From positions 1 through 53,834 of the forward strand of contig JAGYLB010000102.1 in the NCBI GenBank assembly GCA_018401055.1: DNA of 53,834 bases, written 5' to 3'. The stretch comes from Roseicyclus sp. (GTDB lineage: Bacteria; Pseudomonadota; Alphaproteobacteria; Rhodobacterales; Rhodobacteraceae). How positions within the stretch are numbered: position 1 is the stretch's first letter; each line of letters begins with the position of its first letter. Shown one piece after another: positions 1-8,336 of the stretch. Under the pieces are notes generated by a model that ran no database searches, had not been told where the DNA came from, and saw only the letters and a program-made list of their open reading frames with translations. The translations under genes were made by a program, and so were the position numbers.

Positions 1-122
1 CGGGGCTGGTCGCCCGAGACGTTCCGGGCACTCCTGACGATTGGGCCGAGGCGGCTGTCTGGTACGCCGATGCGCTCATCGAGGAGTTGAATTTTAGGGA
101 CCATGGGGGGCAATCCTCATGA
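1..122 (+). CDS. C-terminal end of an unidentified protein (partial)
   Basis: An open frame enters from the window edge (codons in phase with base 3) and ends at a TGA at 120-122. Its last residues read ...LIEELNFRDHGGQSS. The stop overlaps the ATG of the next gene in an ATGA arrangement, which suggests translational coupling with the thermonuclease. About 40 residues are visible and no domain can be named from them. Confidence 0.5.
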   Translation, partial: GLVARDVPGTPDDWAEAAVWYADALIEELNFRDHGGQSS

Positions 123-568
123 GCCGGATTGGACCGGATTCCGCCCGAGGGCTTTTTCGACTTCTTGTGGCGGTCTTCCTGGCCGTTGCGGGTAACCCTG
201 CATATGCGGACCGTGTCATCGAAGGCCGTGTGACGGTGGTGCGGGATGTGGATACCATCGTCGTTGCCGGTACCCCCGTTCGCCTGAATGGCGTCGATGG
301 ACCCGAGACTTCGAGCATGGTCGGCCGCGACGCAAGGGCCTTCATGGATCGGCTTGTCCGAGGTCGAACGGTCGCCTGCACGTTGAACGGGGATCGGACC
401 TACGATCGATGGGTCGGGGTCTGCTATCTCGACGGGCAGGACATCGGTGCCATCGCGATCGCAAACGGCCATGCCCTGGACTGCCGTCGGTATTCCGGAG
501 GGCGCTATAGCAACCTCGAAACCCCGGCCGCGCGGGCGCGGCTGATGCGGGCGGGATACTGCCGGTGA
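119..568 (+). CDS. Secreted thermonuclease family protein (SNase domain)
   Basis: A 149-residue protein with an N-terminal signal peptide: a hydrophobic run ending near ...NPAYA, then ADR. The rest matches the staphylococcal-nuclease fold. It shows a DVDTIVV strand, the VRLNGVDGPET segment (R and D/E of the active-site region in this family) and a YDRWVGVCYLDGQDIG segment that corresponds to the second catalytic Arg region. Family members cleave DNA or RNA with Ca2+, usually in the periplasm or outside the cell. The length is normal for a single SNase domain. The start overlaps the previous stop codon. The substrate here is unknown. Confidence 0.85.
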   Translation: MSRIGPDSARGLFRLLVAVFLAVAGNPAYADRVIEGRVTVVRDVDTIVVAGTPVRLNGVDGPETSSMVGRDARAFMDRLVRGRTVACTLNGDRTYDRWVGVCYLDGQDIGAIAIANGHALDCRRYSGGRYSNLETPAARARLMRAGYCR

Positions 569-696
569 GCAGAGGCGCGTCGCCCATCGCGAAAGCCGGG
601 GCGTTCTCCGTATCGCGCGGGGCCCGCTGATGCCTGATCCCGGGACAACCTCGATGATCTGCGTCCAGTGTGCTTTCGCTAACCCGACAAAAAAGC

Positions 697-753
697 GACA
701 AGGATCTTGTCATGTTTCTTGACGGCGCAAAAAACTCGACATACTTCTTGTCG
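697..753. promoter_or_regulatory. Two inverted repeats upstream of the MerR-type gene (candidate operator)
   Basis: Two dyads share the half-site CGACA/TGTCG. The first is GACAAG-GAT-CTTGTC at 697-711. The second is CGACA-7 nt-TGTCG at 737-753. A further direct CGACAA lies just upstream near 685. They lie about 45-100 bases before the likely MerR-type start (796), so autoregulation is a reasonable inference. MerR proteins classically bind dyads between promoter elements, but I cannot define the -35/-10 here. Confidence 0.45.
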
Positions 754-795
754 CAATGGGGTTTTGGCGCCCCGCGGTTTGTGGTGCGGGTGATC

Positions 796-1140
796 ATGAC
801 TCTGTCCGAGCTTGCTGACCGGTTGAGGGTTCCACCTCGCCAGATCCGCTTCATGATCGCCGAGGGTATCTTGCCTCCGGCGGCGCGAACGGGGCGCGGC
901 GCTGACGGGTATGGCGAAGAACATGTCTCGAAAGGGCTGCGCTATCTCGCGCTGCACCGTCTCGGGATGAAGCCCGGGTCCATCAAGGTCCTGATGGCTT
1001 TCGATGGTGCCGTGCCGATCGTTCAAGAACATGGCGTGGAGGTGCGGGTAGACCCATCGCTGTCCCCCGCCGATCTCGATGTGGATGCCATTCTGGCCGC
1101 GGTCCGGACGGCACTCGATACCTACAAGGGGGATGAGTAG
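796..1140 (+). CDS. MerR-type helix-turn-helix regulator
   Basis: The ATG at 796 gives a protein of 114 residues beginning MTLSELADRLRVPPRQIRF, a typical MerR winged-helix start (recognition segment RQIRFMIAEGILPPA). An in-frame extension upstream to about 670 exists but would run through the candidate operator, so I prefer 796. The C-terminal part (...SLSPADLDVDAILAAVRTAL) is not a metal-binding MerR effector domain; there are no paired Cys residues. The stop is 3 bases before the VIT/VWA gene, so the two are probably co-transcribed. It likely regulates the downstream VIT/VWA and ClpP-like operon. Confidence 0.75.
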   Translation: MTLSELADRLRVPPRQIRFMIAEGILPPAARTGRGADGYGEEHVSKGLRYLALHRLGMKPGSIKVLMAFDGAVPIVQEHGVEVRVDPSLSPADLDVDAILAAVRTALDTYKGDE

Positions 1141-1143
1141 ACC

Positions 1144-3170
1144 ATGCACGGGATGACTTTGGGCCATCGCCTCGAAACCCTCAACGAAGGGATGAGCACG
1201 TTCCGCAATGGCACCCCTGTGCCGATGCCGCTCCTGCGTACCAATACTGATGTCGTGATCAGGTCCGGCCTCGCCACTGTCCGGACCGTCCGCAGTTTCC
1301 GGAATGCGGAGGATGCGCCGATCGAGGCGGTGATGACCTTTCCGGTGGGGTTTGATGCCGTGCTCTGCGGTCTCGTTGCCACCATCGGAGGCCGAAGACT
1401 GGTCGCTGTCGCGCGGGAACAGGTTGTCGCCCGGGAGACCTATGAGGCTGGCCTCGATGAGGGACGGCTGAGTATCCTCCACGAAGAACTTCTGCGCGGC
1501 ATCCACATGCTCTCGGTTGGCGCAATCCCGCCGGGCGCAGAGGTCGCAGTCGAACTGGAGCAGGTGGTTCCGCTCAGCGATGCGTGGCGTGCCGTTTCTG
1601 CGGCTCCCGATGACCGCGGGCCAAATCTACGGGGCGTCGCCTTTCTTGCTAGTAGCAGATGACCTGATTGCCTCGGCGGCTGTGCGTCATGAAGCCGTCC
1701 TGACAGTGACTGTCGATCAGGGACAGGCGATTCTTGACGGGCGGAGGGTCCAGCCCGGGGAAGCGGTCGAGATCCTGCTCGACCGCGCGATCGAACTCCG
1801 GATCGAGGGCGGGATGTTCGGAAGACTTGCCGGGCGTGCTGCGGATGGGCGTGCCGTCGCGCTATCCATGACCCCTATCGGCCAAGAGGCTGGCGCGTTT
1901 GCGTTGCATGTCCTCGTTGATCGCTCGGGGTCCACAATCGGTGCGATCCGGTCGGGGGATTGCAGCATCTGGGAGGCCATGCGGGACGGGCTCGCGGAAG
2001 TTTTCAGCGAGTTGGCGGACGAGGATCGGATCACGCTGTGGCAGTTCGAGACATCCCCTCAATGTCTTGGGGAAGCTGCAGGAGCGCACAGCGCGGATCT
2101 TGTCACGCGGCTGGAACGACCGGCGGGCGGTACCGAAATGGCCGACGCCATCCGTGCAGCGCTCGAGGTCGGGGCAGGGGACTTGCTCGTCCTGACGGAC
2201 GGCGAGACCTGGGCCCATATGGTCGATGATCTGAAAGGCTGCGGGGCGCGGATCTCCGCCATCCTCGCCGGTCCCCATAGCCTTGACGCTAACATAGGGC
2301 ATTTATGTGCGCTTACGGGCGGCCAGGTCTTCTTCGCGCCCGGGCGGGATGTGGCGGCCGCCTTGCGATCCCGCGCTGGCGACCTTGCGTCAGCGGCGAG
2401 CGGTTACGGATGGTGGGATTGGACCGGAAGGGCCGGAGCACGTGCGCACATTTCGTGGTGGCGTGCAGATCGATGCGACCTGGATCGCGGACAAGCTCGC
2501 TGGTGGCGCCGGGACCTGTGATGACGTCGGAAGCTTCGCCGCCGCTTTGGCGTTGCCCCTTCTGGATGCGCCTGCAGCAAGTGCATGGGCCCGAGCGCAT
2601 ACGCTCTGCACCCATGGCACCAGCCTCGTCTTGATCGACGAATCCGGGAGCCCGAGTGATGGCTTCGCCCAAGTGAGAAAAGTGCCCCTCATGATGGTGC
2701 CGGAACGCCTCTTCAGCGGTGAATTTGTTGCCGCTCGGCCCGCGCCCTCTTTGCCAACACCCGAGGCGTATTCCCGTTTGCGCGCAGCTATTTACAAGGA
2801 TCAGCGGGGCGCGGGCCGTAACAGTCACATGCGATGGGGTGCCCTGGCGGGTTTCTTCAACCGCGCAGGGCGAGAGCTTCCCGAGCCCGTCGTGCTGTTC
2901 CGGAAAGTGGCGTGGGATTTCTTCGGGGATGCGTTCCTTGCTGGCGATTATCGTGCGCTCAATGATGCGCAGCGGCAGGAGCTGGATCGTTTGGCAAGCC
3001 AGATCATTAGTGATCCGCGACATGCCTCAGGGGCGGTCGATGTGCTGTCCGACGAGCATGTGCTTGCGCTCGGGCTGCTTGCCAGAAAACTCAACACGCG
3101 CCTCTCCCGAAGATTTGCACGCCGGGCGCTCAGGAATGCTCCCCGATGGGTTCTGGAGTTGCTGCCATGA
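1144..3170 (+). pseudogene. VIT and von Willebrand factor A domain protein (frame broken twice)
   Basis: Three successive frames together encode one protein of about 675 residues. The first frame (1144 to ~1600) is a VIT domain (LRTNTDVVIRSGLATVRTV, EAVMTFPVG, REQVVARETYEAG). The second (~1600-2420) holds the VWA domain with a MIDAS motif (LHVLVDRSGST near 1918, then LVLTDGE near 2195). The third (~2420-3170) is a C-terminal region ending RNAPRWVLELLP. The breaks lie near 1600 and 2420 and each needs one base. VIT/VWA proteins (inter-alpha-trypsin-inhibitor style) act in metal-dependent protein-protein contacts; the partner here is unknown. The stop overlaps the next ATG (ATGA at 3167). Confidence 0.75.
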
Positions 3171-3919
3171 CCCACGGGATTTCCCTCATGCCGATTTCCG
3201 ATACGATCAAGGATCTGCGCGCGCTTGGAATCTGTCTGTTCCTGGCAGTGATGCCGTCCATCGTCAGTGCCGAGAGCCGTTGGACGGAAAACGGCCACGA
3301 ACTGATCTTCAACATGGAAATCCCTTATCCGGATGATCCTGACTCCGATGAGTTGATTCCACGTGATGTCACGGAATTCCGCCTTTACGTCATGGAAAAC
3401 ACGCAACTCTCGCTCATTTCTGTTTCGGGCGGTGGGGGTTTCAAGCAAGCGGGTAGAGCCATCGCCGAGACAATCCTTCGTTTCGGCCTCGACACACGGG
3501 CGTTCGGAGAATGCCTGAGTGCCTGTGCCCGGATCCTTCTGGCCGGAGAGACGCGTACACTGGCTGAGGGCGCGCAGCCTGGGTTTCACCGCCCCTATGT
3601 GATAGGCGAGCGAGGAAGCGCGCCTGACCACCTCGCGAGCAGGGCTGCCCGCGGCTGGGAGAGTTCATTCGACTACCTAGAATGGATCTATGATGTCGCC
3701 TTGACCGATATGCGCGAAATCTTCGCGTTCATGACCTCTCGCGGTGTCACGCTCGATTTCACTCTGGAAGCGATGTCCTACGGCGCCCACGAAATGTGGA
3801 CCCCTGAAGCGGAGATCCTCCTGGAGAACGGCGTCATCACGGAAGTGGAGGATCTGCGCCGCACGGATGCGCCGCTCGCAACATCGGAAAATGGGACCCT
3901 TGCGCATGACCAGCCATAA
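3167..3919 (+). CDS. Periplasmic ClpP-fold-like protein (COG3904-type), copy 1
   Basis: About 250 residues with an N-terminal signal-like hydrophobic segment (ALGICLFLAVMPSIVSA) then ESRW. The core has CLSACARILLAGETR followed by GFHRPY. A C-x-S-A-C segment with a G-x-H some 25 residues later is the pattern I associate with periplasmic ClpP/crotonase-fold proteins; the Ser and His would be the catalytic-like pair. This is inference, as proteolysis has not been shown. The start overlaps the VIT/VWA stop by 4 bases, and the stop overlaps the next ATG (3906). It is a paralogue of the gene at 9735-10466: the last ~150 residues are almost identical, the first ~90 clearly diverged. Confidence 0.65.
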   Translation: MTHGISLMPISDTIKDLRALGICLFLAVMPSIVSAESRWTENGHELIFNMEIPYPDDPDSDELIPRDVTEFRLYVMENTQLSLISVSGGGGFKQAGRAIAETILRFGLDTRAFGECLSACARILLAGETRTLAEGAQPGFHRPYVIGERGSAPDHLASRAARGWESSFDYLEWIYDVALTDMREIFAFMTSRGVTLDFTLEAMSYGAHEMWTPEAEILLENGVITEVEDLRRTDAPLATSENGTLAHDQP

Positions 3920-4237
3920 CCGCCGTCTGACAGCTTCCGAAAGCAAGGGGCTCCGGACCGCCCGCGAGCTTGAGGGCCATCTCGCCTGGCTCGATACGAT
4001 CACAGCGCGCCGCGCTGGGTGTGCTTGCGGTCGCCTCGGGGATCTACACCTACCTCGGCGTGTCTTCGCTCCTCGAGGACACGGGCGCGATGAGCTTCTT
4101 CGCGGCGGTCGCCTATTCCATCGCCGTCTCGGTCGGCATCTTCGTATTCTGGAGCTATCTGCTGCGACTGTTGCCGTCCATGCGCAGCGCGAGCGGCTTT
4201 CTGAGTCTGACCCTTTCGATGCTGGTCGGGTCGCTTG
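3278..4237 (+). repeat. Large direct repeat, copy 1
   Basis: This 960-base stretch matches 9828-10783. Bases 3278-3463 are clearly diverged between copies. From 3464 (gccgagacaatcc) onward they are nearly identical apart from a few substitutions and small indels near 3608-3630 and 4002-4010. The step from diverged to near-identical suggests recombination or gene conversion rather than a simple recent duplication. Confidence 0.9.
3906..4237 (+). pseudogene. Truncated, frameshifted copy of the membrane/coiled-coil protein
   Basis: The sequence begins MTSHNRRLTASES and is a near-identical copy of the first ~110 codons of the gene at 10453-11760. One extra base at about 4002-4010 (acagcgcgccgcg here, acgccggccgcg in the other copy) breaks the frame. 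Similarity stops abruptly after ...SLTLSMLVGSL at 4237, where unrelated sequence follows. The coiled-coil region and last membrane helix are missing. It is the dead end of the duplicated segment. Confidence 0.85.
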
Positions 4238-4253
4238 AATACCTCGCCAAGAA

Positions 4254-4376
4254 ATGGGCCCCAAGACCACGGAAAAACCCAGCCAAGGGCAGATCATCCT
4301 GATCAACGCCAAATCCCGCGGCTCCCGCCGGATGCTTACGGAAGAACAGCACATCGCGACGCGGATGTGGGGGTAG
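4254..4376 (+). CDS. Small 40-residue hypothetical protein
   Basis: An ATG at 4254 opens a 40-residue frame (MGPKTTEKPSQGQIILINAK...) that stops 2 bases before the WGR start. It lies right after the end of the truncated duplicate, so it may be the C-terminal scrap of a gene cut by the same event. No domain recognised. Confidence 0.3.
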   Translation: MGPKTTEKPSQGQIILINAKSRGSRRMLTEEQHIATRMWG

Positions 4377-4378
4377 GG

Positions 4379-4593
4379 ATGGACCTGACCCGTACCGACG
4401 CCTCGCAGAACTTGCACCGGTTCTATCGGATGGAGATCGCGCCCGGTCTTTTGGGGACTGGTCCCTCGTCCGGGAATGGGGCCGGATCGGTCAGCCCGGA
4501 CAGGTCCGGGTCGACTGGCTCGACACTGAGGCCGCCGCGAAGGACGCCCGGTTCGACATCCTGATGAAGAAGGCGAAGCGGGGCTACGAGTAG
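4379..4593 (+). pseudogene. Single-domain WGR protein (one-base frameshift)
   Basis: It reads MDLTRTDASQNLHRFYRMEI in one frame and WSLVREWGRIGQPGQVR...LMKKAKRGYE in the next. Together these make a ~71-residue WGR domain with the name-giving W-G-R. The break is in ggtcttttggggactgg near 4450, where one base appears to be missing from a T/G run. WGR domains bind nucleic acid in PARPs and in bacterial stand-alone proteins. The role here is unknown. Confidence 0.75.
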
Positions 4594-4616
4594 CCTGGAA
4601 GGGCAGGGTGGATATG

Positions 4617-4644
4617 ACTGGCCATTCGAGCTATATTAGCCAGT
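4617..4644. promoter_or_regulatory. Inverted repeat before the toxin-antitoxin genes
   Basis: ACTGGC (4617-4622) and GCCAGT (4639-4644) are separated by 16 bases that include an AT-rich TATATTA. It lies about 25 bases before the antitoxin ATG. Phd/YefM-type antitoxins normally bind such a dyad to repress their own operon; that role is inferred. Confidence 0.5.
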
Positions 4645-4667
4645 AAGGACCACCTCAGGGATCGCCG

Positions 4668-5009
4668 ATGAAAACCATGACCGCCGTTGAGGCCAAGAAT
4701 TCCTTCGGACAGCTCCTGGAGGCCGCCCTCCGCGAGCCGGTCGCCGTCACGAAGAACCGCCGCGAAGTCGCCGCGATGTTCTCGATGGAGGACGTGCGCG
4801 CCCTTGCCGACACCTTCCTGGCTACCCCCCTGAAAGAGGACGTGGCTGCTAAGCTAAGCTGGGCCTCCTTGACGCGCTGATGGCGCAGGTTGACCTGAAC
4901 CGGCGCGTCGAGAGTAAGCCGCAAGGCGATCGCCGTAGGCGACGGCATCGTGGCCGATGCGACGTATTTCGCGAGCCTGCGTGATCGCGCCCTGCGCCGC
5001 GTATCTTGA
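4668..5009 (+). pseudogene. Phd/YefM-family antitoxin (frame broken)
   Basis: It starts MKTMTAVEAKNSFGQLLEAA with PVAVTKNRREVAAMFS, the standard DNA-binding N-terminus of Phd/YefM. A frame break occurs near 4850 and a second near 4915. Readings LGLLDALMAQVDLNRRVE and GIVADATYFASLRDRALRRV continue the protein to the TGA at 5007-5009, giving about 113 residues. As written the protein stops early at 4880 and may lack the toxin-binding C-terminus. The toxin starts 12 bases later. Confidence 0.7.
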
Positions 5010-5021
5010 TTCACACAGCCC

Positions 5022-5306
5022 ATGCAGCCCGCCACCGTCCTCTTCGCCCCGGCAGTCGACGCAGCGCTGGTCGAACTCATCGACCATGTGGATGTGGACC
5101 GCATCCCGACCGTCCTCGATTTCCTGGAGCGGATCCAGAAACGCCTGGTCGAGACCCTCAGCACCTTCCCCGATGCCGGTCCGGTCTTCCAGGGCGAGGT
5201 GCGGATGTTCCCGCTGGAGAGCTATGTCTTCCTCTACGAACATCGTCCATCCATAGGTGAGGTCCATGTCCTCGACATGATCACCCCGGGCCGGAACTGG
5301 CGGTGA
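5022..5306 (+). CDS. RelE/ParE-family toxin
   Basis: A 94-residue protein reading VLFAPAVDAALVELIDHV, then LERIQKRLVETLSTFPDAG and ending EVHVLDMITPGRNWR. Size, order (antitoxin first) and the helical hairpin followed by a beta-sheet with basic C-terminus fit ParE/RelE. Members inhibit gyrase (ParE) or cut mRNA on ribosomes (RelE); the sequence does not settle which. It is convergent with the next gene. Confidence 0.65.
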   Translation: MQPATVLFAPAVDAALVELIDHVDVDRIPTVLDFLERIQKRLVETLSTFPDAGPVFQGEVRMFPLESYVFLYEHRPSIGEVHVLDMITPGRNWR

Positions 5307-5361
5307 CGAATCCGCGCCCGCAATCCGTTCGTTCGACCCGCTCGGGGCACCCGATGCGTGA

Positions 5362-5724
5362 TCACGCCGTTCCGAGGTTCTCCGCCCGCAGCAGGTCAGC
5401 GATCTGAAGCAGGCTGGTCAGGTCGCCGACTGCGGCCGTTTCCAAGAAAACGTCGTCTGCATCCACCTGATGACTCTCCTCCGTCAGGCGAGCTTCAAGC
5501 TCTTCGATATAGTTGGAGATCACCTTCCGGGGGAACATCTCGCGCACGCGGGCGACAAAGGCAGGAAGCTGAGCAGCGAACTCCGGTCGCGTTCTGGCGG
5601 TCGAGGTGAACAGCAGGAGTTTCTCCCCAATCAGATAATCAAGGGCAGCGCGCTCCCCGTGCCTCGACTGGATCGCGATCGTCGCCTCGCACTGCTCGCG
5701 CCAGATCTCCTCGAACTGCGCCAT
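5362..5724 (-). CDS. Hypothetical protein, 120 residues
   Basis: The start MAQFEEIWREQCEATIAIQ at 5724 is preferred to upstream in-frame starts. It is mostly helical and acidic at the end (VDADDVFLETAAVGDLTSLL). It contains GERAALDYLIGEKLLLF and FPRKVISNYIEELEARL. No domain recognised. It sits head-to-head with the gene at 5896. Confidence 0.55.
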   Translation of the reverse strand: MAQFEEIWREQCEATIAIQSRHGERAALDYLIGEKLLLFTSTARTRPEFAAQLPAFVARVREMFPRKVISNYIEELEARLTEESHQVDADDVFLETAAVGDLTSLLQIADLLRAENLGTA

Positions 5725-5895
5725 GATCGTGGATCTCCTATGTCCCCGAGGCTCCGGCCTTGAGCACGCGGCCAGATCGCTGATCACCATTCCGGCTGTC
5801 ACTGACAGGGTCAAGAACCGAATTTCGGGATGTTCCAGGTAGACACGCCCGTTCCTTGCATGGTCCTTCTTGGTCACTGCGCCAGAGGATGTAGC

Positions 5896-6285
5896 ATGCG
5901 CCGCCCTGACCCACGACAACTCGATCTGTTCAGCGGACCGACAGCGGCCCCGTCTCAGACAGTCGCCCATGGCAAGGAGACACCCGTCAAGTCCCGATCG
6001 ATCGATCCCGATCAACTTGATGACGCGCAACTCCTTGAGGCCTTTCGGGTCTCGACGCTGACTGAGACCGAGCTATTGACCGCGGTCATTGTCCGTCGGC
6101 GACCTACAGGGTGGCAGGATGCCGCCCTGCATGTCTGGAAGCGGTTTTACGGCTTTGGACACGGCAACCCTTTGCCAGAGCAACGCGCTGTCCTGGGCCT
6201 TGTGCAGGATCGCCACGGGCGATGCGTGCTGGAGCATATCCTGAGCCGGGGCGGGGTTCCCGAAGGCCTGAACAGGGATCCGTAC
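5896..6285 (+). pseudogene. Truncated gene of unknown function (5' part only)
   Basis: The frame starts MRRPDPRQLDLFSGPTAAPS and goes on with LLEAFRVSTLTETELLTAVI, GFGHGNPLPEQRAVLGL and CVLEHILSRGGVPEGL, which reads as a helical-repeat-like protein. After about 6285 the + frame becomes the antisense of a RecD2 gene, so the coding region is cut there. It has the same fate as the RecD2 fragment that meets it. Confidence 0.5.
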
Positions 6286-6792
6286 GGCCCGGGCCGTACC
6301 AACCCCGTGCTGGTACAGGAACACCATGATCTCCCGGATGACCTTCTGATCCGCCCATCCGGCGGTGATCTTGTCTGCCCGCTTCGGCCCGATACCAGTC
6401 ACCTCGCGCAGGCGCTCCGGGTTGGCCTCGATGATGTCGAACACGTCCTTGCCGAAGGCGCGGACCAGCCGCTTCGCATAGACCGGTCCGATCCCGCGGA
6501 TCATGCCGGAGCCGAGATACTTCTCGATCCCCTCCACCGTAGAGGGGGCGGAAGTCTTCAGAAAATGTGCCTTGAACTGGAGCCCGTGGGTCCTGTCGTT
6601 CAGCCAGATCCCGGACGCGGTGATCCATTCCCCCGCCGAGATCATCGCGGCATGTCCGACCGTGGTCACCAGATCCCGGTGGCCCCGGGCCTTCACGCGC
6701 AGGACGCAAAAACCGCTTTCTTCGCTGTGGAAGGTGACCCGTTCCACCAGTCCGGCGAGGACCTCGGTCGTGCTGTCAGGCCCAGCACCCAT
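6286..6792 (-). pseudogene. RecD2-type helicase, N-terminal fragment
   Basis: From 6792 the protein reads LAGLVERVTFHSEESGFCVL (the OB-like N-terminus), EKYLGSGMIRGIGPVYAKRL, then the helix-hairpin-helix LREVTGIGPKRADKI and VFLYQHGVGTARAVRI. This is the start of a RecD2/RecD-like 5'-3' DNA helicase, which is normally 700 or more residues. All the ATPase motifs (Walker A onward) are missing: similarity ends near 6285, at the junction with an unrelated gene. The start is only a few bases after the recombinase stop, so the two may have been co-transcribed. Confidence 0.8.
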
Positions 6793-6798
6793 CACCGA

Positions 6799-7341
6799 TC
6801 AGACCACCCGCCGGATCGTTTTGTCGCTGACCTTAAATAGGTCAGCGATCTCGGGAATGGACCGATGCTCCACGTCTCTCATCCGTTTTACCTCGATCTT
6901 CTGAGCGGGTGAGAGGGCAGGGGGCCTACCCCCGACCCGGCCCCGTTTCCGGGCCGCCTCCAGACCTTCTTTGGTCCGTTCCACGATCCGCTCCCGCTCA
7001 AACTGGGCGATCGATGCGAAAACATGAAACACCAGCCTCCCGGCTGGGCTGGTCGTGTCGATATCCTCCCCGAGAGACCGGAAACCCGCGCCCTTCGCTT
7101 GGATCAACTCGACGATCTCGAGGAGATCTTTCAGGCTCCGGGCGAGGCGGTCATACTTCGTGACGACGACCACATCTCCGGGCCGGAGTTCTGTCAACAG
7201 CCGGTCCAGCTCCGGCCGGACCCGGGCGGTCCCCGTGATCGTGTCCGCGAAAATCCGTTCGGCGCCGACGGCGGCGAGGGCGTCCCGCTGCCCGTCGAGG
7301 TTCTGGTCCTTGGTCGAGACCCGCGCATACCCTAAAATCAT
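6799..7341 (-). CDS. Serine recombinase (resolvase/invertase family)
   Basis: 180 residues starting MILGYARVSTKDQNLDGQ, with the catalytic Ser in YARVST. The conserved KYDRLARS, AGRLVFHVFASIAQFERE and RERIVERTKEGLEAA segments are followed by a C-terminal HTH (SIPEIADLFKVSDKTIRRV). All resolvase/invertase hallmarks are present and the length is normal. It catalyses site-specific recombination through a 5' phosphoserine link. A palindrome lies upstream at 7432-7449. The recombination junctions on this side of the window make it a candidate agent of local rearrangement. Confidence 0.9.
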   Translation of the reverse strand: MILGYARVSTKDQNLDGQRDALAAVGAERIFADTITGTARVRPELDRLLTELRPGDVVVVTKYDRLARSLKDLLEIVELIQAKGAGFRSLGEDIDTTSPAGRLVFHVFASIAQFERERIVERTKEGLEAARKRGRVGGRPPALSPAQKIEVKRMRDVEHRSIPEIADLFKVSDKTIRRVV

Positions 7342-7431
7342 GGACAAAACCCTCCCAAAACATGATCGGTTTTGTCATGGGTTTTTGTCCCGGTCAAGCT
7401 GTTGAAATCCGGCAGGGCAGGACGGCCCGGT

Positions 7432-7449
7432 CAAAAACGACCGTTTTTG
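7432..7449. repeat. Perfect palindrome upstream of the recombinase
   Basis: CAAAAACG-AC-CGTTTTTG has 8-base arms and a 2-base spacer, about 90 bases upstream of the recombinase start. Nearby are more AAAAC/GTTTT-type stretches (7347-7390). Resolvase crossover sites are short imperfect dyads with a 2-base centre, so this may be part of a res/crossover site or an operator. The sequence alone does not decide. Confidence 0.4.
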
Positions 7450-7584
7450 GTCAAAGTTATACTGTACGCATAACCGCCTCCTGACCATCGCCGAAGGCTC
7501 ATAGATTATGCGCGATCTAAAACTTCGAGCAACGCTGGATCCATCATGGTGACGTTTTTCTACTACTGTGTACTAATGGAAAAT

Positions 7585-7638
7585 ATGTTAGCGCTAACAT
7601 TTTTTGTACAGAACTTTTGCTTGACAAATGTTCATTTG
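7585..7638. promoter_or_regulatory. Promoter region with two palindromes ahead of the HTH gene
   Basis: ATGTTAGCGCTAACAT (7585-7600) is a perfect 16-base palindrome. CAAATG-TT-CATTTG (7625-7638) is a second dyad overlapping a TTGACA-like -35 box at 7621-7626. The region is AT-richer than its surroundings. It lies 50-100 bases before the HTH gene ATG (7687), consistent with repressor-operator control, perhaps by that protein. Confidence 0.5.
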
Positions 7639-7686
7639 AGTGCCACTTTCCCGTCATCGCCGAAACATAACCACCGGAGCGCTCGG

Positions 7687-8079
7687 ATGACGCAACCACC
7701 AACCAGGTCAGAGAAGCTGCGCCAGTTCATCGACGACTTTTTCGAAGGGACGCAGAAGCGTCTCGCCGACGAGTATGAGTTGTCGCCATCGCTGGTCAGC
7801 ACCTGGCTCAATGCGAAGAATGAGAAGTCCGAGGTCCCCGCCTACATGGACAAGATCATCGATCTGCGTCGCGAGGTCCGGACACTCTCGGCCGAGATCG
7901 AGGCGATGCGCGTGGGTCGCGTCCTGGCGATGAAATCCGGCTATGCCGTCGTTCATTTCCCGAACGAAGCGGCGCCGGGGGCCATCTTGTGTCGCGGCAT
8001 CCCGGATCTCGAAACGGCGAACCGCATATTAACTTCACTCTGGGCCGCTGAAGCCCCGCATACCTCAAAGGAGTCCTGA
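7687..8079 (+). CDS. Helix-turn-helix DNA-binding protein
   Basis: 130 residues starting MTQPPTRSEKLRQFIDDFFE. The segment TQKRLADEYELSPSLVSTWLN is a clear helix-turn-helix, followed by a helical IIDLRREVRTLSAEIEAMR (possible coiled-coil dimer). The C-terminal domain (AVVHFPNEAAPGAILCRGIP) is unrecognised. The next gene starts 1 base after the stop with a good AAGGAG site, so the two form a two-gene unit. Confidence 0.65.
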   Translation: MTQPPTRSEKLRQFIDDFFEGTQKRLADEYELSPSLVSTWLNAKNEKSEVPAYMDKIIDLRREVRTLSAEIEAMRVGRVLAMKSGYAVVHFPNEAAPGAILCRGIPDLETANRILTSLWAAEAPHTSKES

Positions 8080-8080
8080 A

Positions 8081-8272
8081 ATGAGAAGGCACGAAAGAGA
8101 GGTCAGGAAAACAGTCGAATCCCTTGGCTTGGAGTTCCTTGGGATTGACTACCTCGGAAGCGGCAACATCCGGATCATGACAAACTTTGGATTTGCGATA
8201 ACCGGATCGACCCCAAGTGACCGCCGTGCTGGGAAGTATCTCAGGTCCCGCCTTAAAAAGATGATGCGATAG
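8081..8272 (+). CDS. Small HicA-like protein
   Basis: 63 basic residues: MRRHEREVRKTVESLGLEFL, GSGNIRIMTNFG, then a basic end RRAGKYLRSRLKKMMR. Size, the helix followed by a short sheet, and the basic C-terminus resemble the double-stranded-RNA-binding fold of HicA toxins. The usual G-S-H-H active-site His is absent (GSGN here). It could be a phage-type small DNA/RNA-binding protein instead. Confidence 0.4.
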   Translation: MRRHEREVRKTVESLGLEFLGIDYLGSGNIRIMTNFGFAITGSTPSDRRAGKYLRSRLKKMMR

Positions 8273-8336
8273 CTTCCAAAAATAAAAACAGAGAAATATC
8301 TGACAGTGAATAATATAGGAAAGTGGATCGTTGGGG

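Noticed and set aside
5830..6840. 336-codon + strand frame covering the RecD2 region
   Set aside because: Only the part from 5896 to ~6285 looks coding; the rest is the mirror of RecD2 codons on the other strand.
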